Shown: positions 16,332-25,114 of the stretch, piece by piece
How the letters are laid out: each line of letters opens with the position of its first letter
Position numbering within the stretch: the stretch's first letter is position 1
Assembly: GCA_043748345.1 (NCBI GenBank)
Contig: JAYTNJ010000086.1
Coordinates: 1-64,000, forward strand
Direction of reading: 5' to 3'
DNA length: 64,000 nucleotides
DNA from: OLB9 sp043748345
GTDB lineage: Bacteria > Bacteroidota > Bacteroidia > Chitinophagales > Saprospiraceae
Position numbers and translations under genes: made by a program
The notes under the pieces: generated by a model
The model's input: the letters and a program-made list of their open reading frames with translations, nothing else
Database searches by the model: none
Told to the model about the DNA's origin: nothing

Positions 16332-16368
16332 AAAAAAAAGAGACTCTCTAATCACAAGACAGTCTCTT
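16332..16368 (-). terminator. Rho-independent terminator of the DUF4331/CHRD gene
   Basis: On the minus strand AAGAGACT (complement of 16361-16368) pairs with AGTCTCTT (complement of 16338-16345), followed by a run of T. It begins about 48 bp past the stop codon. Confidence 0.8.
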
Positions 16369-16416
16369 AAAAATAAAACCCAATAATATAAGGGACTCCC
16401 GGAACCTCTATACTGA

Positions 16417-19400
16417 CTAGATTTTTACTATTTTTATTGATTTTTTATAAAATATATTTCCGGCTTGAATAAAATAAATACCAGAAGCAAATGCCGTCAT
16501 ATCTACAGTCAATTCAGCATCTGATACTTTTTTTGATAGCATCAATCTTCCTGATATATCTCTGATTTGGACGGTACTATTCTCAAACAAACTGTTTTTA
16601 CCGTCATACTTTATTTTAACTAAATTAGAAACAGGATTTGGGAAAACATCTATTGTAAAAGTCTCTTTTCCTACTTCTACCACGGCACTTTGAAATGCGC
16701 AGTCAGGCTTCCTGGTTATTTGACCTCTGATCTCACCATTTGGATTTTTAGTAGTGTGTACATTTACATAAGCTGTGCCAGACTGAATTTGATTGGCAAG
16801 TGATTTAGTAAAAGCATCTGTATAATAGAAAAATGCACTGTTTTTTGACCATTTATCCGTAAAATCATAAACGACAGGTCCTGAAGTGCCTTTGGGCCCA
16901 TTATGTATATGGGCACTTTGAAAAGGTGTACTTAATTCACTGGCGACAACCATCAAGTGCGCTTCATCAAAATCTCTGTTAAAAGCAAACATACCTGAAC
17001 CACTGGCATTGCCGGCATTGGTGACAGGAGGTGTCTGCTGCTGTGGGCAAAGATCATAAGCATATCCGTCTCTTGCAACTCGATATATCTGACCTCTGAC
17101 CTCACCAGACGGGAATGTGGGTGAATGAACATTAAAATAAAGACTTCCTGTCAAAAAATCACTCAATAAATCTTTAGTAATCACAACTGAGTCTCCAGAG
17201 ATGGTTTGACCATTTAAACTTTTGCCCAAGTCAACCACCACTCCACCAGCAATACCAAGCTTACTTTTATGAATATGGGCTGCCGTTATTGTCGAAACAG
17301 GATTATCTATCAGAATACGATAACTTAGTCTATCCAATGTGGATGTCACAAAACCCATAGAGAGCGCTAGAGTGTTATTGTCCACTCGTGGTACTTCCTG
17401 ATCATCAGTCATCCAGGCATCAAAATGCATGCCTTTTATGCTTGTCAATTGACCCCTGATTTCTCCTCCCGGAAATGCGTCAGTGTGTATGTTTAAGTAT
17501 ATATTACCTGCTCTCAGGTCCGATATATAAGCACCAGGCTTAAATTTTGCAATTATTGTATTTCCAACTACAAATGTTTTAAGATCTTCGATTACAGCTC
17601 CATTTGCACCGGCGGCTCCTTTGTGAAAGTGTATTGATTTGATTGGTCCTGTGAGTTTTGTGGCAAGAAGATTTATCTCCATAATATTAGTATTGGCTGT
17701 ATAAATCACGCTGACAAGCCCTTTGCCGGTTGTGTTTACCGCAGGTACCTCATTTCCTCCATTGAGTTCCGCACCAAATGATTCAGCCGCCTCAAGTAAC
17801 AACTGACCACGCAACTCGCCTGCAGGAAAATTCGCCGTGTGAACGTTCAGATAGTAATCCCCGTCAATGAATGTTGCCACATCTGCTTTTGTAACCGCAA
17901 AAGTACTAACTAATCTTCCTTGTTTGTATTTGCTTGTAAGGTCAAATTTTACAGGTCCATTTACACCTGTTTTTCCTGAGTGAATATGTACTCCCTGAAA
18001 TGCTGAAGAAAGATTAGCGACTGACATATTTATTGTTGCCTGTGTATAAGTGTCATTAAACGTAATAGTAGCTACACCAACTGCATCAGATGTTACTTCT
18101 GGAACTTCATTCCCACCATTCAACCTTGCTGAAATAAGAAAATTATCGCCAAAATTAGGATCAAAGATGGCTACTTCCGGCTGCTTTACGATGACCTGAC
18201 CGCTACATGCTCCTGTGCCACTATGCGGCATGGCAAGATAAGGAAAAGCAGCACCAAATGTTTTATCATTTTTTTCAACGCCAGTAGTATAAGTCAATAC
18301 GTTTAATAATTGTTTTGTAACCGGGCTGGGAGATGAAGCAGGTATATAATCATCATACCAGAGGCCTATGGCTGCAAGTACAACTCCAGCAACTGCTTGC
18401 AATTCTATTCTGGTGACGTCGTCTTCCAATCTCCTGCCATTCGGAAATCCATCCATATTAGGAATGAACTCCAGGTTTTTAGTTGTGTTGAACGGGGCCA
18501 CCGTAAGTCCAATCGCTGCGGCTTGTATCAATCCTAAACTACTAAAATTGGGGTCATTTCGCGGGGTAGGTGGCACAGCCATATTCAGTCTCAACATATC
18601 GCCTCCGTTCGGAAGAAAATTATTGACAAATGGTTTTCCTGCTGCGAGTGGATTTCCAGCTTTACCTGTTGCTAACTGATAAGGAATCACATTAGGAACA
18701 CCAGTATGGAAGGCCGGCCATAAATCTACAGAACGTGGTTTGCCTGGTCCCGGCAATAATAGTGTTCCAAAAACTGCATCGTCCAGGGCTGTACCAGCCA
18801 GTGCTACATTCCCTTTCAAACCATATAATCCATTGGCACCGTTTGTAAAATCAAAAGATCCGAGCGACTTTTGTTGAATCCTAAGTGGAGCAAATCCTGG
18901 AACTGCACCTCCAAATAAATCATCATCCATGTATAAAGCTAATTCCGGATTGAAAAAGTATCTGTCAAGAGTAGTGTCTGCTATTTCATCATATGGAGTT
19001 ATACTATTCCAATAATCTTTAGACCCGATAGGAATAACGGCTTCATTTGTCAGCGGCATACCTAGTCTTGAAACCTGTATCCAGTTGCCTGAGTATGTTG
19101 GTTCACTAGTTTTGCTCAAAGTGGTTACAGCTTGTCGGCTTGCTGATGCCCATACTCCAATGACATAATCAGGGTCTAGTATGGATGTTGGAACAGTTGG
19201 AGCACTTGTTTTTTTCAATGTATTTATAGGCACTTGTATGACTATAGCACTGACATTATAGCAAGCTAAACCATCTACTGAACTACCTCCTTGTCTGGGT
19301 GAATCACCGAGGTCGAAAATACCACCCAAATCCACAAAAAACGGATCATCTGTTGGTCCGGCGAATACTTTTTCACCAGAAGTGGCAGTTGCTATACCCC

Positions 19401-19923
19401 CTTGAAATAAAGCACTATATGTAGTATTCAAACCTGCGGCACCAGTTATAGACCTTTCACCGATATTATTTGGAGGTACTATGCCATTCGCAATGATAGT
19501 CTGAAAAGAAACTCCTCTATCCATGCTTCGTTCAAGTTTATACGTAGTTTTTTGATTTTGTTTTCCTAACCTTATATTAAAAAAAGTAGTAGGGTCTTCA
19601 TTGGTCACATTGAATGTAAACCTGTATGTAATCTCATCCCCTGGTTTGGATGCATCATTATCCACATGAACTTCATATCTGATATTTTTTCCGAAAGTAT
19701 AATAATTAGGCCCTCCTTGTGGCAGTTGCATCGGCACATACGTCGCTATCAATGTTACCATATCAGGTTTGTCAGGACTTCTGAAAGCATATACATCGAC
19801 ATTATCAGCCAATGGGTCACTCGAAATCAACGGTGCTTCTCTATGGCTTGACGCCAGTAAATGGTTGCTTAGTATCAACAAAGAAACCAAAACGAGTAAA
19901 TGAAGTATATTTTTATGTCTCAT
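16417..19923 (-). CDS. Secreted DUF4331 protein with four CHRD domains and a T9SS sorting tail
   Basis: A 1168-aa protein with a signal peptide (about 1-25). DUF4331 fills about 25-590, opening with SSHREAPLISSDPLADN and YAFRSPD. Four CHRD domains follow (about 595-720, 720-837, 837-958, 959-1083), each with an HIH or HFHKG core and a late N-x-H-T/S-x-x-x-P-x-GE-x-RGQ motif. The last 85 residues are a Por C-terminal sorting domain (DVFPNPVSN, QIRDISGR, SGIYFIQ), so the product should cross the outer membrane by T9SS and be surface-attached or released. Neither DUF4331 nor bacterial CHRD has a settled function. It is downstream of a shorter DUF4331 paralogue with a 22-bp gap. Confidence 0.93.
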   Translation of the reverse strand: MRHKNILHLLVLVSLLILSNHLLASSHREAPLISSDPLADNVDVYAFRSPDKPDMVTLIATYVPMQLPQGGPNYYTFGKNIRYEVHVDNDASKPGDEITYRFTFNVTNEDPTTFFNIRLGKQNQKTTYKLERSMDRGVSFQTIIANGIVPPNNIGERSITGAAGLNTTYSALFQGGIATATSGEKVFAGPTDDPFFVDLGGIFDLGDSPRQGGSSVDGLACYNVSAIVIQVPINTLKKTSAPTVPTSILDPDYVIGVWASASRQAVTTLSKTSEPTYSGNWIQVSRLGMPLTNEAVIPIGSKDYWNSITPYDEIADTTLDRYFFNPELALYMDDDLFGGAVPGFAPLRIQQKSLGSFDFTNGANGLYGLKGNVALAGTALDDAVFGTLLLPGPGKPRSVDLWPAFHTGVPNVIPYQLATGKAGNPLAAGKPFVNNFLPNGGDMLRLNMAVPPTPRNDPNFSSLGLIQAAAIGLTVAPFNTTKNLEFIPNMDGFPNGRRLEDDVTRIELQAVAGVVLAAIGLWYDDYIPASSPSPVTKQLLNVLTYTTGVEKNDKTFGAAFPYLAMPHSGTGACSGQVIVKQPEVAIFDPNFGDNFLISARLNGGNEVPEVTSDAVGVATITFNDTYTQATINMSVANLSSAFQGVHIHSGKTGVNGPVKFDLTSKYKQGRLVSTFAVTKADVATFIDGDYYLNVHTANFPAGELRGQLLLEAAESFGAELNGGNEVPAVNTTGKGLVSVIYTANTNIMEINLLATKLTGPIKSIHFHKGAAGANGAVIEDLKTFVVGNTIIAKFKPGAYISDLRAGNIYLNIHTDAFPGGEIRGQLTSIKGMHFDAWMTDDQEVPRVDNNTLALSMGFVTSTLDRLSYRILIDNPVSTITAAHIHKSKLGIAGGVVVDLGKSLNGQTISGDSVVITKDLLSDFLTGSLYFNVHSPTFPSGEVRGQIYRVARDGYAYDLCPQQQTPPVTNAGNASGSGMFAFNRDFDEAHLMVVASELSTPFQSAHIHNGPKGTSGPVVYDFTDKWSKNSAFFYYTDAFTKSLANQIQSGTAYVNVHTTKNPNGEIRGQITRKPDCAFQSAVVEVGKETFTIDVFPNPVSNLVKIKYDGKNSLFENSTVQIRDISGRLMLSKKVSDAELTVDMTAFASGIYFIQAGNIFYKKSIKIVKI

Positions 19924-19945
19924 TATGTTTTTTTTTATAGATTTA

Positions 19946-21697
19946 TTATTGTCTTACTTCTGTTCCACTCCACGGCATAGCCATGTAAGGGAATGTTTTT
20001 TGAAAAGGTTTATCATTTTTATCAACCCCGGTTGTGTACGTGAGTACATTTAACAACTTAGGTGTCACGGGGCTTGGAGACGTTGCTGGTATGTAATCAT
20101 CATACCAAAGACCTACTGCAGCTAAAACTACTCCTGCTACTGCTTGAAGTTCGATTCTTGTGACATCATCTTCGAGTCTTCTGCCGTTAGGAAAGCCATC
20201 CATATTTGGAATAAATTCAAGATTTTTAGTGGTATTAAATGGAGCTACCGTCAATCCAATAGCTGCTGCCTGAATTAAACCCAATGGACTAAAATTTGGA
20301 TCATCTCTTGGTGTAGGTGGCACAGCCATATTGAGTCTCAACATATCGCCACCGTTCGGAAGGAAATTATTAACAAATGGTTTTCCCGCAGCAAGTGGAT
20401 TGCCCCCTTTACCTGTTGCTAATTGATAAGGAATAACATTAGGCACTCCGGTGTGAAAAGCAGGCCACAAATCAACAGATCTTGGTTTTCCTGGTCCGGG
20501 CAATAAAAGAGTTCCAAAAACTGCGTCATCCAGAGCTGTCCCCGCAAGTGCAGCATTTCCTTTGAGCATGAATAATCCATCGGCTCCATTAGTAAAATCA
20601 AATGATCCCAGTGATTTCTGCTGAATACGTAGGGGTGCAAACGCCGGGACTGCTCCTCCAAATAAGTCATCATCCATATATAATCCCAACTCAGGATTAT
20701 AAAAATATTTATCAAGTGTTGTTTCAGAAATCTCATCATAAGGACTAAGACGGTTCCAATAATCTTTATCTCCTACTGCTATCACAGCTTCATTGGTCAA
20801 TGGCATTCCCAGTCTTGAAACCTGGATCCAGTCACCTGAATGGTTGGCAGTAGCGCCGTTGGTAAGCGTTTTGATGGCCGGTCTGCTTGCAGATGCCCAC
20901 ACTCCAATGACATAATTACCATCCAAAATATTTGCTGGTACAGGTGCTGCACCGGTTTTAAGTAATGTTGTGATAGGTACTTGTATAGCAATAGAATGTA
21001 CATTATATTTTGATAAACCGTCCCTTGCTTGTTCGCCTCCTTGTCTTGGTGCGTTACCCAAATCAAAAATACCGCCTAAATCTACATAGAAAGGATCATC
21101 AACTGGCCCGGCAAAAACTTTTTCGCCCGTTGTTGATGTTGTGATAGCTGCATTAAATAGGGTAGCATATTTTGTATTCATTCCCACACCTGATTCGATA
21201 GATCTTGGACCAATATTTGGAGGCGGAACGATACCATTAGATACAACGGTCTGAAAAGATACACCTCTATCTATACTCCTTTCTAGTTTATAGGTTGTTT
21301 TCAGATTTTGTTTTCCAAGCCGAATGTTAAAAAAAGTGCTAGGATCTTCATTGACTTTGGTAAAAGTAAACCTATAAACGATCTCATCTCCTGGCTTTGA
21401 AGCATCATTATCAATGTGAATTTCATACCTGATGTTTTCGCCAAAACTATAATAATTTGGGCCTCCAAAAGGTAGCTCACCAGGAATATAATTCGCAATG
21501 ATAGTGATCATATTTGGATTATCCGGTGAGCGGAATGCATACAGATCCGTATTGTCAGCCAGCGGATCACTGGCTATCAAGGGTGCTTCCCTGTGACTCG
21601 ACCCAAAAGCCAGATGGGTCATAAGAAATAGATTGAGGAAAAGGCAAAGATTTCTCCAGCTTAGTCCTCCAAACTTTACGTGTGAAATTGACTTCAT
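19946..21697 (-). CDS. Secreted DUF4331 protein without CHRD or sorting domain
   Basis: About 583 aa from the ATG at 21697. That start is preferred to a more distant one at 21751 because it puts MKSISHVKF directly before a signal-peptide core (LCLFLNLFLMTHLAFG). The whole mature protein is DUF4331 (SSHREAPLIASDPLADN, YAFRSPD, DMLRLNMAVPPTPR, LWYDDYIPA). It aligns end to end with the DUF4331 part of the next gene, with near-identical C-terminal protein text but many synonymous DNA differences, so it is an older duplication held under selection. It ends at WSGTEVRQ with no T9SS tail. It is probably periplasmic or uses its larger partner. The role is unknown. Confidence 0.92.
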   Translation of the reverse strand: MKSISHVKFGGLSWRNLCLFLNLFLMTHLAFGSSHREAPLIASDPLADNTDLYAFRSPDNPNMITIIANYIPGELPFGGPNYYSFGENIRYEIHIDNDASKPGDEIVYRFTFTKVNEDPSTFFNIRLGKQNLKTTYKLERSIDRGVSFQTVVSNGIVPPPNIGPRSIESGVGMNTKYATLFNAAITTSTTGEKVFAGPVDDPFYVDLGGIFDLGNAPRQGGEQARDGLSKYNVHSIAIQVPITTLLKTGAAPVPANILDGNYVIGVWASASRPAIKTLTNGATANHSGDWIQVSRLGMPLTNEAVIAVGDKDYWNRLSPYDEISETTLDKYFYNPELGLYMDDDLFGGAVPAFAPLRIQQKSLGSFDFTNGADGLFMLKGNAALAGTALDDAVFGTLLLPGPGKPRSVDLWPAFHTGVPNVIPYQLATGKGGNPLAAGKPFVNNFLPNGGDMLRLNMAVPPTPRDDPNFSPLGLIQAAAIGLTVAPFNTTKNLEFIPNMDGFPNGRRLEDDVTRIELQAVAGVVLAAVGLWYDDYIPATSPSPVTPKLLNVLTYTTGVDKNDKPFQKTFPYMAMPWSGTEVRQ

Positions 21698-21834
21698 TTT
21701 TTTAAAAATTGTTAGAAAGTTAACCAATACCCATGCAGGTGCATAAGCCATTGGGTGCCCAATGAGGCTGATAGCATAATATTTATTCCTGTTTTTTTTA
21801 TTGCCGTAGTGGCAAAATAAACCTTCACATAATT

Positions 21835-23055
21835 CTACATACTTAAAGCTTTTAACTCAGGATGTTTTGAATGTGTAGTTGCGGCAGCTGCAATATATTT
21901 TTTCGTCATAACTTTATTATTTTCTGATGCATATATTCTGGCAAGAATTCTATTGACGTCAATATTGTTGGGTCGCTTTTGGTATTCTTTTTGGGCATAT
22001 TCAAGGGCTTTGTCAGTGTTATTTAACAGATCAAGATAAACATGAGCATACTCCAAATTCATATTATGGCCTGTTTTTTCATCATCCTTCATCATTGTAA
22101 ATATTTCATGTATCAGAGGGTCAATAGCTTGGGTGTTTCCTTGTTTTTTGTAGATCTCCGCCAGTTGGGTATAAAAACCTACTTCAGGAATAATAGCAAT
22201 AGCATCTTTTGTCATCTTTTCAGCCAATGTCAGATCATTTTTTTGCATATACACTGAACCAAGCGCAGCGACCGCAAACGGGTAATTTTGTCTCTGAGCA
22301 AGTATCTCTTTATAAAGTGCCTCAGCTTTGTCAAATTTACCAAACAATTTATACATATCAGCGAGAGTCAGCATAGCCCACGCGGTATCTTCATACCCTG
22401 GAATTCCTGCTTCAACCGCCATTTTCATTGCATCTATCGCCTGATCTACTTCACCATGGATTTCTCTGATATAAGATATTCTTGCATAAGATCTTAGATC
22501 AGGTTTCATCGCTATCATAATATCAGCCATTTTGATAGCTTCGTCATAATTACCAAGTTCTACGTTAGCATCAACCAGAACCCCAAAAATCTGAGGGTTA
22601 TTAGGATTGATAGCAACCGCTTTTTGGCCAGTTAATAACGCCCCATTAAAATCATGATGTGAAAGCTGCACACCAGCTTTAGTTACCAAAGCCAAAAAGT
22701 CCATGTCTCTATCGGTCGATTTACTATTTAATATCTGATCAGTCATACTGAGAGCAGCATTATAATAATGACCATGTTCGCCAGTAACACGTGCTTCTCT
22801 TATAAACAATTGGGCCATGCGGATTTTAGACTCTTGATCATTTTCATTTTTTTGAATCGCAAGTTTTAGTTTCTGGTAAGAATTCATGACATCATCCCAT
22901 TCTTTACCATTACGTAGTTTTTCATTTCGATCCAGTAAAGAAGGAATATTAGATATTGTAGCTTTGTTTTCAGGTTGGTAGCTACAGCCAAAGAGTAAAA
23001 TGACTAACAATACAGACAAAAAATTCATCTGATTTTTAAAGTAAGGGAGTCTCAT
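21835..23055 (-). CDS. TPR-repeat lipoprotein
   Basis: A 406-aa protein. An N-terminal signal ends in a lipobox (ILLFGCS), so it is membrane-anchored by lipid; an internal ATG (MNFLSVLLV) ten residues in is an alternative start. From about residue 60 it is a chain of tetratricopeptide helices (for example FNGALLTGQKAVAINPNNPQ, FDKAEALYKEILAQRQNYPF and DKALEYAQKEYQKRPNNID). TPR lipoproteins usually act as scaffolds for protein complexes. It lies upstream of the two DUF4331 genes on the same strand with about 140 bp between, and back to back with the ECF sigma gene. Confidence 0.88.
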   Translation of the reverse strand: MRLPYFKNQMNFLSVLLVILLFGCSYQPENKATISNIPSLLDRNEKLRNGKEWDDVMNSYQKLKLAIQKNENDQESKIRMAQLFIREARVTGEHGHYYNAALSMTDQILNSKSTDRDMDFLALVTKAGVQLSHHDFNGALLTGQKAVAINPNNPQIFGVLVDANVELGNYDEAIKMADIMIAMKPDLRSYARISYIREIHGEVDQAIDAMKMAVEAGIPGYEDTAWAMLTLADMYKLFGKFDKAEALYKEILAQRQNYPFAVAALGSVYMQKNDLTLAEKMTKDAIAIIPEVGFYTQLAEIYKKQGNTQAIDPLIHEIFTMMKDDEKTGHNMNLEYAHVYLDLLNNTDKALEYAQKEYQKRPNNIDVNRILARIYASENNKVMTKKYIAAAATTHSKHPELKALSM

Positions 23056-23636
23056 AAGTAATGATTTTTAAAGAGTAATTCAATAATATGATTAATATCA
23101 CTTACTTACGAGTAGATAGGGGAAGTTGGATTTACTTTTTATAATTTATTTTTAGCTAAGTGATCAATGCATGCTGAAAAGATCAATATCGGAAGATGGA
23201 TAGACCTAAAATGTTATAAAAAATTGCTTAACTCAATCCTTAAAACGCAATGAGTTACTCTTACAAGAGATAATTAATATAAAATAATATTTGCTGAAAA
23301 TATGCCTCTAACAAGTTCTATCACTTGTTCAGAACATTTTGAACTTATGCCTAGGGCATCTAAAAAAATATTTAGGTAATCTAACTTGCAAAGTTTATTT
23401 GTGCGTCTGTGTTTTTAAATGATAAAAATTTGGCATCTACCATCAATACTTTCAAAATTACAAAATAAGGATAGATTGAGTCATAATATACTTAAAAACT
23501 CGCGATATCTTTATACAATTGCTGATGAATAAATCCGATAATCAATTTAACAACGTATATCGTCTTGTTAACAATACAAATCCAGAATAATTAAAAAACA
23601 AATGTTGTGAATAAATTAAAGATATTGAAATAAACC
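23056..23636. other. Divergent regulatory region between TPR and sigma-factor genes
   Basis: About 580 gene-free A+T-rich bases. It must contain the promoters of the leftward TPR-DUF4331-TonB set and of the rightward sigma/anti-sigma pair. A small dyad (AACAAGT, 6 nt, ACTTGTT) is present near 23309-23328. I cannot name a sigma-factor-specific promoter by eye. Confidence 0.45.
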
Positions 23637-23644
23637 TATCTTTG
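23637..23644 (+). promoter_or_regulatory. Candidate -7 element for the ECF sigma gene
   Basis: TATCTTTG matches the Bacteroidota TAnnTTTG -7 box, 25 bp before the start of conserved sigma-factor coding. No good -33 TTG was found at the usual distance. Confidence 0.35.
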
Positions 23645-23728
23645 TATGATATAAGAAAAAATTAAACCATAGAAATACAGTCGGTCATACTGTCCATCAG
23701 ACAAGGCGATGAGTCCGGTCTTAAAACC

Positions 23729-24220
23729 TTGTATGAGCATTATGCTGATGCTTTATATGGTATTGTCTTGCGAATACTGAATCGTCAGGATGACGCCGAG
23801 GAAGTACTTCAGGCTGTCTTCCTTAAAATATGGAACAATATAGAATCTTATAATGAAAATAGAGCCACCCTCTTTACCTGGATGGCTCAGATAGCCCGAA
23901 ACACAGCGATAGACAGAAAAAGATTGAAATCATTTGAAATGGTTTCTAAAACTGAATCATTCGATATTTCGCAAAGCACCTTAAGAACGGATGGTAATAA
24001 AGCAGATATTGATATAGAACATTTGATCAAAGATATGCCTGAAAAATACAAGGTGTTGATCGCCAAAATGTTTCTGGAAGGATATACCCAGCAAGAAATA
24101 GCGGATGAAATGGATATGCCTTTAGGAACAGTCAAAACAAGACTAAGAGATGCTATTAAAATGCTTCGGGACTCGCTAAAAGATGAAAAACATTTATTAT
24201 ATATGTTATTTTTAATGTAA
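23729..24220 (+). CDS. ECF-type RNA polymerase sigma factor
   Basis: Region 2 (DDAEEVLQAVFLKIWNNI and RATLFTWMAQIARNTAIDRKR) and region 4 (MPEKYKVLIAKMFLEGYTQQE, with the helix-turn-helix MPLGTVKTRLRDA) are complete. The coordinates use the first standard start in frame (TTG at 23729), but homology clearly begins earlier: the frame is open from 23666 and encodes EIQSVILSIRQGDESGLK, the usual first helix. The codon at the expected start position (23669) is ATA, with no ATG or GTG available. It is followed 8 bp later by its probable anti-sigma factor. It is likely to direct transcription of the adjacent TPR/DUF4331/TonB genes. Confidence 0.92.
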   Translation: MYEHYADALYGIVLRILNRQDDAEEVLQAVFLKIWNNIESYNENRATLFTWMAQIARNTAIDRKRLKSFEMVSKTESFDISQSTLRTDGNKADIDIEHLIKDMPEKYKVLIAKMFLEGYTQQEIADEMDMPLGTVKTRLRDAIKMLRDSLKDEKHLLYMLFLM

Positions 24221-24227
24221 CAGAAAT

Positions 24228-25013
24228 TTGGACATAAAACAATACATAGAATCAGGCATTTTAGAGCTTTATGTGCTCGGGCAACTTTCACCGGAAGAGG
24301 AGAAGGGTGTTCAGGATATGCAGGCTAAACACATTGAAATTCAAAGAGAAATTTATGAGATCTCTTTGAGCCTAGAAAAATATGGTCAAATCAATTCCAT
24401 CAAAGCTCCAGAATCTGTTTCAGATCAGCTTTTTCAAAATTTACCAGCGAAAAAATTTGAAAAAAACATTCATTCTAATGCAACTAAAAGTCCAAAATAT
24501 GAATCAGGAATCAACTGGAATCTATTAAACACCCTATTGGCTTTGGTGTCAATATTGGGATTTACCTTATACTTTATTCAAAAATCTGAAAACACGGCTC
24601 AACTTCAAAAATATGAATCAGCCTTAAAAGATTGTGATTCCATTGCCACAATACAAAAGGAAGAATTTGCCATTATAAATCAAATTAACAAACCTGATAA
24701 TAAAATCATCAATTTGCTTGCTACACCAGGATATGCAGGCATTTCTGTGTATTTACATTATAATGCAGTAGAGAAGAAAAACTTTTTACAACTGGTCAAT
24801 TTACCCGACATCACCAAAGAGCAGGTTTTCCAATTGTGGGCACTTAGGGACGGTGTTGATCCAATGCCTTTAGATATTTTTGTTGATAAAAATAAAATTA
24901 TACCTGTTACCTTCGTTGACAATACAGTTACTTATGCTATAACTATAGAACCAAATGGCGGCAGCAAAGCACCATCATTGGAAAAACTAATTGGAACTTT
25001 GGGAATTATTTAA
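24228..25013 (+). CDS. RskA-type anti-sigma factor
   Basis: A 261-aa membrane protein. The cytoplasmic N-terminus (DIKQYIESGILELYVLGQLS, with PEEEKGVQDM) is the sigma-binding part of anti-sigma-K/RskA proteins. One transmembrane helix lies at about 95-115 (LNTLLALVSILGFTLYFI), and the periplasmic RskA domain includes GYAGISVYLHYNA, VFQLWALRDGVDP and IEPNGGSKAPS. The start is TTG at 24228, which falls exactly where relatives begin. It should hold the preceding sigma factor inactive until an envelope signal triggers release. The 7-bp spacing shows one operon. Confidence 0.92.
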   Translation: MDIKQYIESGILELYVLGQLSPEEEKGVQDMQAKHIEIQREIYEISLSLEKYGQINSIKAPESVSDQLFQNLPAKKFEKNIHSNATKSPKYESGINWNLLNTLLALVSILGFTLYFIQKSENTAQLQKYESALKDCDSIATIQKEEFAIINQINKPDNKIINLLATPGYAGISVYLHYNAVEKKNFLQLVNLPDITKEQVFQLWALRDGVDPMPLDIFVDKNKIIPVTFVDNTVTYAITIEPNGGSKAPSLEKLIGTLGII

Positions 25014-25114
25014 ACAGTATCAGTTTTTGGTTTTCAATAGATAATCGATTTTATTGAACCAAAATAGCCCATTTTGTATTTACCTTGTGGATTGAAAAAA
25101 GAAACCAATCAATT

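Noticed and set aside
18220..20670. Recent gene conversion between the two DUF4331 genes
   Set aside because: The proteins are nearly identical here, but the DNA differs at many third positions, which fits selection on an older duplication.
21801..21815. Small dyad TTGCC-N5-GGCAA between the TPR and DUF4331 genes
   Set aside because: Five-base stem with no T tract in either direction; too short to call a terminator, and only a weak operator candidate.
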